Both the position numbers and the translations under genes were made by a program. The notes beneath the pieces are model-generated. The model ran no database searches and had not been told where the DNA came from. It saw only the letters and a list, made by a program, of their open reading frames with translations. DNA of 64,000 nt from an uncultured Muribaculaceae bacterium (lineage in GTDB: Bacteria > Bacteroidota > Bacteroidia > Bacteroidales > Muribaculaceae). This document shows positions 8,284 to 15,077 of the stretch, in pieces (position 1 is the stretch's first letter; each line of letters begins with the position of its first letter). The stretch is from the NCBI GenBank assembly GCA_910587475.1, contig CAJUMR010000008.1:24764-88763 (forward strand), given 5' to 3'.

Positions 8284-9395
8284 TGTTTTCAATGTCTATA
8301 TTGTCCAATCTTCTATCATGCCGGTTGATGCAAAAAAACATCGTGGCGATCGGCATGATGTTACTTTTGATCATATCCGCATCGTCTTGCAGAAACAACG
8401 ACTGCGACACCGACGATTGCATAGTCTACGGCAAGGAGATACTGGATAATGCGGTTGCACTGTCCAACAAAGTCATCGAGCTGCCGGATGATTACATTTA
8501 TGCAAAACGTTTCTGGTTGATTTCCGATACGATGCTCGTTATTGAAAACCGCAAGGAGGCCGGTAACTTTTTAGACATTGTCAACCCCGTCAACGGCAAG
8601 AAATATTCGTCACTGCTGGCCTACGGCGAAGGACCCGAGGAAATGATAATGTGCGGCATCTATTATGACGGGCACTATCTCACTGCGGTCGATTATGTCC
8701 GTTCAAGATACGCCAGGTTCACTCCCTGTGAAGCGTCGCAACCGGGCTTCAAGCCCCGTTATATCGACTATCCCAGAGAAATCGGTGTGACAACTCCGCC
8801 GATCGGCATTGGAGACACGACTTACATTGTAAATCCTTATCACTACATCAACCGATCGAATGATATTGTCCAGGATGTCGACCGATTTTTTGTAATCGAT
8901 AACAACCGCCCCGACTCTATCGTCATCGAACCAGGGCTGTTGTACACCCACAATGTCGACCAGCCTGTGCCTCTTGTTGATGAGGTCAACCGACACATAT
9001 GGCTGTTCAGAAGAGAACGCCCGATAATTGATATATATGACTATAATACCCACAAAATTAAAAGCGTCATAATTAACACCGAATTGGACAGAGACCATGA
9101 TGTTGTCATTGATGAAAACACCGTGATATATCGCGGTAAATACCCCAGTGCATATTTAAGGGCAATCATCGACTATGACAACAGTGAAATTCTGGCGGCG
9201 TTCAGTGGTGATCTTTCCAAACCTGAGGTCTCTGAATCAATTCCGTCCAAAATCCTCGTTTTCGACTTGGACGGCAATTTCAAGCGGGCCTACCAATGCC
9301 AATCCTATCTTTACAGCCTCTCCCAAACAGTCGACGGTCTCTTTGCGACTGTCCGTGATGACGAAAATATGCCTGTCTTTGTAAAAGTGGAATGA
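8283..9395 (+). CDS. 6-bladed beta-propeller lipoprotein, copy A
   Basis: A 370-residue protein, starting at the ATG that overlaps the upstream peptide gene's stop. An upstream in-frame ATG at 8241 would read through that peptide gene and is unlikely, and copy B starts at the equivalent point. The signal MMLLLIISASSC ends in a good lipobox. The segment LLAYGEGPEEMIM near residue 110 is the family's GxGP motif. Bases 8345-8936 appear identical to 10269-10860 in copy B, while the 3' thirds differ clearly. It probably acts in the envelope with the upstream peptide. Confidence 0.82.
   Translation: MFSMSILSNLLSCRLMQKNIVAIGMMLLLIISASSCRNNDCDTDDCIVYGKEILDNAVALSNKVIELPDDYIYAKRFWLISDTMLVIENRKEAGNFLDIVNPVNGKKYSSLLAYGEGPEEMIMCGIYYDGHYLTAVDYVRSRYARFTPCEASQPGFKPRYIDYPREIGVTTPPIGIGDTTYIVNPYHYINRSNDIVQDVDRFFVIDNNRPDSIVIEPGLLYTHNVDQPVPLVDEVNRHIWLFRRERPIIDIYDYNTHKIKSVIINTELDRDHDVVIDENTVIYRGKYPSAYLRAIIDYDNSEILAAFSGDLSKPEVSESIPSKILVFDLDGNFKRAYQCQSYLYSLSQTVDGLFATVRDDENMPVFVKVE
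8345..8936 (+). repeat. 592-bp direct repeat, copy 1
   Basis: I read this stretch as identical to 10269-10860. It covers the lipobox and the N-terminal half of the propeller gene. Flanking sequence on both sides diverges sharply, as expected for a gene-conversion tract rather than a simple recent duplication. Offset between copies is 1,924 bases. Confidence 0.85.
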
Positions 9396-9402
9396 ATCGG
9401 AC

Positions 9403-9858
9403 ATGAAAAATCTTATTGTATTATCACTCACGTTATTGATGTTTTCTTCTTGTAAAGAAAAAGAAAACTCAACCGAAGCAGAATTACCGGTATTCGAGCC
9501 AATCGAAACTGATTTGCCTCTAAAGAAAAACATAGCTGACAGTCTGGCGATTTCTGCCCGAGGAACTGACTATCTATTTGTGGTAGACGCAGATTGTAGC
9601 CTGTGTTTATCTGTGTTGTTCAAAGAATTGGATTTCATCGATTGCGAAGATGTGTCAAGGTTTATTATTGTAGCGTCGCCCGCTTCCGAACCCACAATAA
9701 AATATTACATGAGAGAAACTCATTCCGATTTAGTAGATCGAACGACAATATTGATAGGACCAGAAGTACTCATTGCTCCATTAGAAGATTTCAACGGAAA
9801 CTTCTACAAGCTTGTTGATGGTTTGTGTGTCGCCGGATGGGAGTATTGGGGAGAATAA
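9403..9858 (+). CDS. Small CxxC lipoprotein (thioredoxin-like?)
   Basis: A 151-residue protein with signal and lipobox LTLLMFSSC (cysteine near residue 17). A strand-like segment YLFVVDADCSLCLSVLF carries a CxxC motif, in the position where a thioredoxin fold has its active site. No cis-proline motif is clearly visible, so the fold is uncertain. It starts 7 bases after copy A of the propeller gene and precedes the second peptide gene. An envelope thiol-disulfide partner for the four-cysteine peptides is possible; this is inference. Confidence 0.6.
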   Translation: MKNLIVLSLTLLMFSSCKEKENSTEAELPVFEPIETDLPLKKNIADSLAISARGTDYLFVVDADCSLCLSVLFKELDFIDCEDVSRFIIVASPASEPTIKYYMRETHSDLVDRTTILIGPEVLIAPLEDFNGNFYKLVDGLCVAGWEYWGE

Positions 9859-9943
9859 ATCCTACGCAGCTTAATATACTTCAAATCGCTAATAATTCAC
9901 CTTTTTAGAATACACCTTTTATCAACATTTAAATTTTACTACG

Positions 9944-10207
9944 ATGAAAAAAGTTTTTACGGCTTCAGCTCTGTTTATTGCTGCTGCAATTTCATTCTAT
10001 TTGGCAAACGATTCAACTGCAGACGAAAATGGCCTTCAGTTTTCTGATGTGGAGGCGTTAAGCGATTGCGAGATGTACAATAGCGACGGTACATTATTCA
10101 AAAAATGCGTAGGCAAGGAGAATGTTTGCCATAAAATTTCCATGGGATCTGGATTTTTCTATTGCTATGGTGAACAGGTTTATCCCAAATTGGAGGAGGA
10201 GAGCTGA
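9944..10207 (+). CDS. NVEALA-type secreted peptide with four cysteines, second copy
   Basis: An 87-residue precursor. Signal KKVFTASALFIAAAISFYLA is followed by LQFSDVEALSDCE (the NVEALA-like signature) and a tail with the same cysteine spacing as the gene at 8023 (SDC, KKC, VCH, YCY). Sequence identity with that paralog is strong in the motif and tail but low in the signal. The stop overlaps the next ATG by one base (TGATG), repeating the arrangement upstream. Confidence 0.8.
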   Translation: MKKVFTASALFIAAAISFYLANDSTADENGLQFSDVEALSDCEMYNSDGTLFKKCVGKENVCHKISMGSGFFYCYGEQVYPKLEEES

Positions 10208-11319
10208 TGCTGTCCTTGCCTGTGCTTGTCAAGAAGATATCGTGCCGGTTGCTGCAAAATGACTTGGCGGCGATCGGCATGATGTTACTTTTGATCATAT
10301 CCGCATCGTCTTGCAGAAACAACGACTGCGACACCGACGATTGCATAGTCTACGGCAAGGAGATACTGGATAATGCGGTTGCACTGTCCAACAAAGTCAT
10401 CGAGCTGCCGGATGATTACATTTATGCAAAACGTTTCTGGTTGATTTCCGATACGATGCTCGTTATTGAAAACCGCAAGGAGGCCGGTAACTTTTTAGAC
10501 ATTGTCAACCCCGTCAACGGCAAGAAATATTCGTCACTGCTGGCCTACGGCGAAGGACCCGAGGAAATGATAATGTGCGGCATCTATTATGACGGGCACT
10601 ATCTCACTGCGGTCGATTATGTCCGTTCAAGATACGCCAGGTTCACTCCCTGTGAAGCGTCGCAACCGGGCTTCAAGCCCCGTTATATCGACTATCCCAG
10701 AGAAATCGGTGTGACAACTCCGCCGATCGGCATTGGAGACACGACTTACATTGTAAATCCTTATCACTACATCAACCGATCGAATGATATTGTCCAGGAT
10801 GTCGACCGATTTTTTGTAATCGATAACAACCGCCCCGACTCTATCGTCATCGAACCAGGGTTATTGTACACCCACAATGTCGACCAATCTGTGCCCCTTG
10901 TTGATGAAGTCAACCGTCGCATATGGCTGTTCAGAAAAGAACGTTCCATAATCGACATATATGATTATCAGATAAACAACATTAAGAGCATAAAGATAAT
11001 AGACGAACTGGATCGAGACCCCGATGTTGTTATCGACGAAAACACCGTTATATATCGCGCAAAATCACCTCGCGCTTATCTAAGAGCGATCATCGACTAT
11101 GACAACAGTGAAATTCTGGCGGCTTTCAGTGGCAAACTTTCCAAGCCTGTAATGTCAGAAAAAGTTCCATCCAAAATCCTCGTTTTCGACCTGGACGGAA
11201 ACTTCAAGCGGGCATACCAATGCCAATCCTATCTTTACAGCCTGACCAAGACTGCCGAAGGACTCTTTGCAACCGTTTACGACGATGAAGACATGCCTGT
11301 TTTTGTAAAACTCGAATAA
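10207..11319 (+). CDS. 6-bladed beta-propeller lipoprotein, copy B
   Basis: A 370-residue paralog of the gene at 8283. The first about 25 residues differ, then the lipobox segment IISASSC and about 200 residues are identical, and the last about 150 residues diverge (for example VSESIPSK in copy A against MSEKVPSK here). It starts in the stop codon of the second peptide gene. A strong hairpin terminator follows at 11347. Predicted envelope lipoprotein of unknown ligand. Confidence 0.82.
   Translation: MLSLPVLVKKISCRLLQNDLAAIGMMLLLIISASSCRNNDCDTDDCIVYGKEILDNAVALSNKVIELPDDYIYAKRFWLISDTMLVIENRKEAGNFLDIVNPVNGKKYSSLLAYGEGPEEMIMCGIYYDGHYLTAVDYVRSRYARFTPCEASQPGFKPRYIDYPREIGVTTPPIGIGDTTYIVNPYHYINRSNDIVQDVDRFFVIDNNRPDSIVIEPGLLYTHNVDQSVPLVDEVNRRIWLFRKERSIIDIYDYQINNIKSIKIIDELDRDPDVVIDENTVIYRAKSPRAYLRAIIDYDNSEILAAFSGKLSKPVMSEKVPSKILVFDLDGNFKRAYQCQSYLYSLTKTAEGLFATVYDDEDMPVFVKLE
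10269..10860 (+). repeat. 592-bp direct repeat, copy 2
   Basis: Reads as identical to 8345-8936. It lies in the N-terminal half of propeller copy B. See the copy 1 entry for the interpretation as a gene-conversion tract. Confidence 0.85.
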
Positions 11320-11346
11320 AGCATAAGAATCGCTTCTGTTTGTGAC

Positions 11347-11386
11347 AGCGCTGCGGAATAAATATATTGCCGCAGCGCTTTTTTTT
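11347..11386 (+). terminator. Rho-independent terminator of the propeller cluster
   Basis: A perfect 10-bp stem, AGCGCTGCGG (11347-11356) with CCGCAGCGCT (11370-11379), a 13-base loop and a run of eight T. It separates the propeller island from the ribosomal protein operon. Confidence 0.9.
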
Positions 11387-11450
11387 AATCATGTACAACC
11401 GCTCCATGGAAACTTAGTGTGTATTTGTGTAATTATAAGCGGATGAAATA

Positions 11451-11482
11451 TTTGGAAAAGCAGATAAAAATGAGTAACTTTG
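11451..11482 (+). promoter_or_regulatory. Promoter of the rpsF operon
   Basis: TTTG (11451-11454), a 20-base spacer and TAACTTTG (11475-11482), a full consensus match. The predicted start near 11489 leaves an AT-rich leader of about 50 bases before rpsF. I could not recognise an S6:S18 autoregulatory leader in it. Confidence 0.8.
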
Positions 11483-11537
11483 CAGTCGGTTTAACCAAAT
11501 AAACAATTATAAAATTAATAATCAAACGTTTAACCCA

Positions 11538-11900
11538 ATGAAGTACGAAACCGTTTTCATTTTAACTCCCGTTTTGTCTGATGCTCAGATGAAGGAAGCG
11601 GTAGAAAAGTTCAGCAAGGTGCTCACCGACAACGGCGCATCTATCGTGAACACAGAAGAATGGGGTCTGCGCAAGCTCGCTTATCCTATCGATAAGAAAT
11701 CGACAGGCTTTTACTGCCTTCTCGAATTCGATGCAGAGCCGACTCTCGTAAAGAAGCTTGAAACCGCTTATCGCCGTGACGAACGCGTGATCCGTTTCCT
11801 CACCTTCCGTCTCGACAAATATGCTGCAGAATACGCTGCAAAGCGTCGCAGCCTTAAAGCCAACAAAGACAACGCACCCAAAGAAGTAAAGGAGGACTAA
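11538..11900 (+). CDS. rpsF: 30S ribosomal protein S6
   Basis: A 120-residue protein with the S6 signature: N-terminal YETVFILTPVLSDAQMKEAV, then WGLRKLAYPIDKKSTGFYCL and the YRRDERVIRFLTFRLD segment. S6 binds the central domain of 16S rRNA together with S18 in the small subunit platform. It is first in the order rpsF-rpsR-rplI, the standard bacterial arrangement. The charged C-terminal tail is typical for Bacteroidetes. rpsR begins 3 bases after its stop. Confidence 0.97.
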   Translation: MKYETVFILTPVLSDAQMKEAVEKFSKVLTDNGASIVNTEEWGLRKLAYPIDKKSTGFYCLLEFDAEPTLVKKLETAYRRDERVIRFLTFRLDKYAAEYAAKRRSLKANKDNAPKEVKED

Positions 11901-11903
11901 AAC

Positions 11904-12173
11904 ATGGCACAAGCACAATCAGAAATCCGCTATCTCACCCCGATGTCGGTTGACGTGAAGAAGAAAAAATACTGCCGTTTCAAACGCAGCGGAATCAAAT
12001 ATGTAGATTACAAAGATCCTGAATTCCTGAAGAAATTCCTCAATGAGCAGGGTAAGATCCTTCCCCGCCGCATCACCGGAACTTCTCTGAAATTCCAGCG
12101 TCGCGTAGCACAGGCCGTTAAGCGTGCCCGTCACCTTGCGCTCCTTCCCTACGTAGCAGACCTTATGAAATAA
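11904..12173 (+). CDS. rpsR: 30S ribosomal protein S18
   Basis: An 89-residue basic protein. KKKYCRFKRSGIKYVDYKD and the S18 core LPRRITGTSLKFQRRVAQAV followed by KRARHLALLPY are diagnostic. S18 pairs with S6 on the 30S platform. It lies between rpsF (3-base gap) and rplI (22-base gap) and shares their promoter. Confidence 0.97.
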   Translation: MAQAQSEIRYLTPMSVDVKKKKYCRFKRSGIKYVDYKDPEFLKKFLNEQGKILPRRITGTSLKFQRRVAQAVKRARHLALLPYVADLMK

Positions 12174-12195
12174 CTTTAAAAGCTAAGGAACAACT

Positions 12196-12639
12196 ATGCA
12201 GATCATACTTAAAGAAGACGTTCAAGGCCTCGGATACAAGGACGACGTCGTAGAAGTTAAGAACGGTTATGGCCGCAACTACCTTATCCCTCAGGGCAAG
12301 GCTGTTATCGCCACTCCCTCAGCTCTTAAAGTGCTCGCAGAAAACCAGCGTCAGCGCGCTCACAAGCTTGCTAAGATCAAGGCAGATGCCGAAGCAGCTG
12401 CAGCAGCTCTCGAAGGTGTATCGCTTACAATCGGTGCCAAGACCAGCGCAACCGGCACAATCTATGGATCGGTTAACGCTATCCAGATTGCAGAAGCTCT
12501 CGAAAAACTCGGTCACAATGTTGACCGCCGTCAGATCGTGATCAAAGACGCAGTCAAAGAAGTCGGCAAGTACAACGCAACCATCAACTTCCACAAGGAA
12601 GTGTCGGTTGAAGTGCCCTTCGAGGTCGTTGCCGAATAA
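12196..12639 (+). CDS. rplI: 50S ribosomal protein L9
   Basis: A 147-residue protein with the L9 N-terminal signature MQIILKEDVQGLGYKDDVVE and GYGRNYLIPQGKAVIAT, then a long connecting helix and a C-terminal domain (GSVNAIQIAEAL). L9 binds domain V of 23S rRNA at the base of the L1 stalk. It is the last gene of the operon, followed by a terminator hairpin at 12659. Confidence 0.97.
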   Translation: MQIILKEDVQGLGYKDDVVEVKNGYGRNYLIPQGKAVIATPSALKVLAENQRQRAHKLAKIKADAEAAAAALEGVSLTIGAKTSATGTIYGSVNAIQIAEALEKLGHNVDRRQIVIKDAVKEVGKYNATINFHKEVSVEVPFEVVAE

Positions 12640-12658
12640 TTTTCCGAAAATATATTTC

Positions 12659-12699
12659 GTAACCGGAATCGCTCAAAAAGCGGTTACGGTTATTTTTTT
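12659..12699 (+). terminator. Terminator after rplI
   Basis: A 7-bp stem, GTAACCG (12659-12665) with CGGTTAC (12681-12687), followed shortly by a run of T (12693-12699). The T-run also overlaps the -33 element of the thiamin promoter. Confidence 0.7.
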
Positions 12700-12728
12700 G
12701 TTTGTTGGCTGCTTTTTTTATATATTTG
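12697..12728 (+). promoter_or_regulatory. Promoter of the thiamin operon
   Basis: TTTG (12697-12700), a 20-base spacer and TATATTTG (12721-12728). The predicted start near 12735 is just upstream of the TPP aptamer, as expected. Confidence 0.75.
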
Positions 12729-12741
12729 CAGCATAAATATC

Positions 12742-12825
12742 ACAAGAGGGGTGCCTGCTCTCAGCAGGCTGAGATTATACCCTATGAACTTGATGCGGTT
12801 AATGCCGACGAAAGGACTTGTTCGT
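12742..12825 (+). promoter_or_regulatory. TPP riboswitch (thi box)
   Basis: The conserved THI-element core is present: AGGGGTGCC, then CAGGCTGAGA, ACCC, TGAACTTGATGCGGTTAATG and CCGACGAAAGGA. These form the pyrophosphate- and pyrimidine-sensing arms of the thiamin pyrophosphate aptamer. It lies upstream of thiS and presumably represses the whole operon when TPP is abundant. Exact ends are approximate. Confidence 0.95.
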
Positions 12826-12832
12826 AGCCTTG

Positions 12833-12874
12833 ATTTTAGCTTTCCCTGCCGGGAAAGGCGTCCCCCACTAAAAT
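12833..12874 (+). promoter_or_regulatory. Hairpin between aptamer and thiS, likely expression platform
   Basis: An inner stem CTTTCCC (12840-12846) with GGGAAAG (12851-12857) is nested in an outer pairing ATTTTAG (12833-12839) with CTAAAAT (12868-12874). It ends 16 bases before the thiS ATG. There is no run of T after the outer stem, so control of translation initiation is more likely than termination. This is inferred from position and folding by eye. Confidence 0.5.
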
Positions 12875-12890
12875 TTTAAATTGAGGCGAA

Positions 12891-13091
12891 ATGAAAATTT
12901 TCCTGAACCAGATTGAAAAGGAGACAGACGACAATGTCTCTCTCCAACAATTGCTTGAGAGCAACGGATTGTCGGCTCCGGGTATGGCTGTAGCCGTGAA
13001 CAACAGAGTGGTCAAGCGTGCTGATTGGCCTGATTTTGTGCTGACTGAAGGCATGGCTGTGACAGTAATAAAGGCAGTGTGCGGCGGATAA
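12891..13091 (+). CDS. thiS: Sulfur carrier protein ThiS
   Basis: A 66-residue ubiquitin-fold protein ending in the diagnostic VCGG. The C-terminal diglycine is adenylated and thiocarboxylated and delivers sulfur to the thiazole ring made by ThiG. Segments LQQLLESNGL and VAVNNRVVKRADW match the family. It is the first gene after the TPP riboswitch. Confidence 0.95.
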   Translation: MKIFLNQIEKETDDNVSLQQLLESNGLSAPGMAVAVNNRVVKRADWPDFVLTEGMAVTVIKAVCGG

Positions 13092-13103
13092 GCTGTCGGA
13101 GTG

Positions 13104-13691
13104 ATGAAACTGATTGCAATTACGCCGGAGCACACTACAGGCTTTGAACGTCAGGCGATTGTTCGGCTTGTGGAGAGCGGCTTTCACCGCGTCCATATCA
13201 GAAAGCCGCAGTATGGCTTGCCGGAAATGCGCGCCCTGATCGAGTCGTTGCCAGCGTCGGTATATCCTTATCTATCTTTGCACGACCATCATATGCTTGC
13301 TTTGGACTATGGTCTCGGCGGCGTAAATCTTAATTCACGCAATCGTGAGGTGCCATGCGGGTTCGACGGACTGGTCAGCTGTTCGTGTCATTCGATTGAT
13401 GAGATTTGTGCCCGTGAGTGCGACTATTATTTTTTAAGTCCGGTTTTCAACAGCATTTCAAAGCCGGGTTATGTCAGTGCTTTCTCGAAAAAAGAATTGT
13501 CGGATGCCTTGGGTGGACGTTTGTCCGGGCGGGAAGTTTATGCGCTCGGCGGTGTCGACGCCCGTAGTTTGCCAGCCGTGAGGGAGCTTGGCTTTGCCGG
13601 AGCGGCATTGCTCGGCGCGATATGGCGCGGTGACAGTTTTGGCGAAATCGCAAACAATATTGATGAAATATGGAAAAACTTCAATTTATAA
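13104..13691 (+). CDS. ThiE/TenI-family protein, probably thiazole tautomerase
   Basis: A 195-residue TIM-barrel protein of the thiamin-phosphate-synthase superfamily. Start is the ATG at 13104; a GTG sits just before it. Recognisable parts are VHIRKPQ, LHDHHMLALDYGLGGVNLN, SCSCHSIDEI, FLSPVFNSISKPGY and YALGGVD. The SCHS segment corresponds to the position of the histidine that is catalytic in Bacillus TenI, which aromatises the thiazole. The thiamin-phosphate synthase signatures are better kept in the next gene. I infer a TenI-type role. Its end overlaps thiE by 22 bases. Confidence 0.75.
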   Translation: MKLIAITPEHTTGFERQAIVRLVESGFHRVHIRKPQYGLPEMRALIESLPASVYPYLSLHDHHMLALDYGLGGVNLNSRNREVPCGFDGLVSCSCHSIDEICARECDYYFLSPVFNSISKPGYVSAFSKKELSDALGGRLSGREVYALGGVDARSLPAVRELGFAGAALLGAIWRGDSFGEIANNIDEIWKNFNL

Positions 13692-14287
13692 CACATGTCA
13701 ATGAGCGCTTTGATCATCTGAGCGGGGCAAAGTCGGCGCTTGACGGCGGTTGCAGGTGGATACAGCTGCGCATGAAAGATGCTCCCGAACCTACGGTCAT
13801 AGAGACCGCGCTTAGACTCCGGGCACTGTGTGACAGCTATAATGCGATAATGATTGTCGATGACTATGTGTCGTTGGTAGATAAAGTCGGAGCCGACGGG
13901 GTGCACGTGGGTAAAAATGACATGCCTGTTGCCGAGGTGCGGCGTGTGCTTGGTCCGGGAAAAATTATCGGTGCCACAGCAAACACTTTCGACGACCTGA
14001 AGTCGGCCTATGAGGCGGGCGCAGATTATGTCGGCATAGGTCCGTTCAGGTTCACTACGACCAAAAAGAAACTCAGCCCGGTACTGGGGCTCGAAGGCTA
14101 CCGCGAAATTATCAGACGGTGCAACGACGAGAATATAAGTTTGCCATCGGTGGCCATCGGTGGCATCACCTCCGAAGACATAAGTGCCATAATGTCAACC
14201 GGAGTCGGCGGAATCGCTGTGTCGGGGGCTATCCTCAATGCAGATGATCCGGTAGCCGAAACGAGAAAAATATTAAACACCCTCTAA
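13670..14287 (+). CDS. thiE: Thiamin-phosphate synthase
   Basis: A 205-residue TIM barrel that joins HMP-PP and thiazole phosphate to thiamin phosphate. Signatures in order are WIQLRMKD (pyrophosphate-binding lysine), MIVDDYVSLVDKVGADGVHV, GATANTFDDL, YVGIGPFRFTTTKKKLSPVL and VAIGGI. The GPFRFTTTK loop is typical of Bacteroidetes ThiE. It overlaps the preceding tenI-like gene by 22 bases, which suggests coupled translation. Confidence 0.92.
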   Translation: MEKLQFITHVNERFDHLSGAKSALDGGCRWIQLRMKDAPEPTVIETALRLRALCDSYNAIMIVDDYVSLVDKVGADGVHVGKNDMPVAEVRRVLGPGKIIGATANTFDDLKSAYEAGADYVGIGPFRFTTTKKKLSPVLGLEGYREIIRRCNDENISLPSVAIGGITSEDISAIMSTGVGGIAVSGAILNADDPVAETRKILNTL

Positions 14288-14301
14288 ATCAAATTATAAC
14301 A

Positions 14302-15072
14302 ATGAAACAACAATTGGAAATCGGCGGACGTGAATTTAAGTCGCGTCTGTTTGTCGGGACAGGTAAATTTCACTCTAACGAAGTGATGGCGTCGGCGATA
14401 GCCGCATCGGGTTCGGAGATGGTCACGGTGGCCATGAAGCGTGTCGATATGGATAATGAAAATGACGATTTGCTCCGGCATATCGTCAGACCGGGCATTC
14501 AGTTGCTGCCAAACACGTCGGGGGTGCGCGACGCCGAAGAAGCAGTGCTTGCTGCACAACTTGCGCGTGAGGCGTTTGAAACGAATTTCATAAAACTTGA
14601 GATACATCCCGATCCAAAGTACCTGTTGCCTGACCCGGTCGAAACGCTGAAGGCGACAGAAGCGCTTGCGAAGATGGGATTTGTTGTATTGCCTTACATT
14701 CAGGCAGACCCTGTGCTGTGCAAGCGTCTCGAAGAAGCCGGTGCAGCCACGGTGATGCCTTTGGGAGCTCCGATCGGAACCAACAAAGGTCTGCTCACCC
14801 GTGAACTGCTGTCGATAATCATCGAGCAGAGCCGTGTGCCGGTAGTGGTCGATGCAGGTATCGGAGCTCCGTCTCATGCCGCCGAGGCGATGGAGATGGG
14901 TGCAGATGCGGTGCTTGTCAATACGGCCATTGCGGTTGCCGGCGACCCGGTAAGGATGGCCAAGGCCTTTGCTCAAGCTGTCGTGGCCGGACGCGAAGCT
15001 TATGAAAGCGGACTCGGAGCTGTGGCGTCGCACGCCGATGCAAGCAGCCCTTTGACATCATTTCTTGATTGA
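14302..15072 (+). CDS. thiG: Thiazole synthase ThiG
   Basis: A 256-residue TIM-barrel enzyme that condenses deoxyxylulose phosphate, dehydroglycine and ThiS-carried sulfur into thiazole phosphate. Landmarks are LEIGGREFKSRLFVGTGKF, NTSGVRDAEEAVLAAQLARE, IKLEIHPDPKYLLPD and VVDAGIGAPSHAAEAMEMGA. The imine-forming lysine lies in the IKLE segment. Its stop precedes the ATG of thiH by 5 bases. Confidence 0.97.
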   Translation: MKQQLEIGGREFKSRLFVGTGKFHSNEVMASAIAASGSEMVTVAMKRVDMDNENDDLLRHIVRPGIQLLPNTSGVRDAEEAVLAAQLAREAFETNFIKLEIHPDPKYLLPDPVETLKATEALAKMGFVVLPYIQADPVLCKRLEEAGAATVMPLGAPIGTNKGLLTRELLSIIIEQSRVPVVVDAGIGAPSHAAEAMEMGADAVLVNTAIAVAGDPVRMAKAFAQAVVAGREAYESGLGAVASHADASSPLTSFLD

Positions 15073-15077
15073 CGGCC

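Noticed and set aside
8241..9395. Propeller copy A starting at 8241
   Set aside because: That start lies inside the peptide gene, and copy B begins at the position equivalent to 8283.
11489..11537. Possible S6:S18 autoregulatory leader
   Set aside because: I could not find the conserved stem and CCG bulge in this AT-rich leader.
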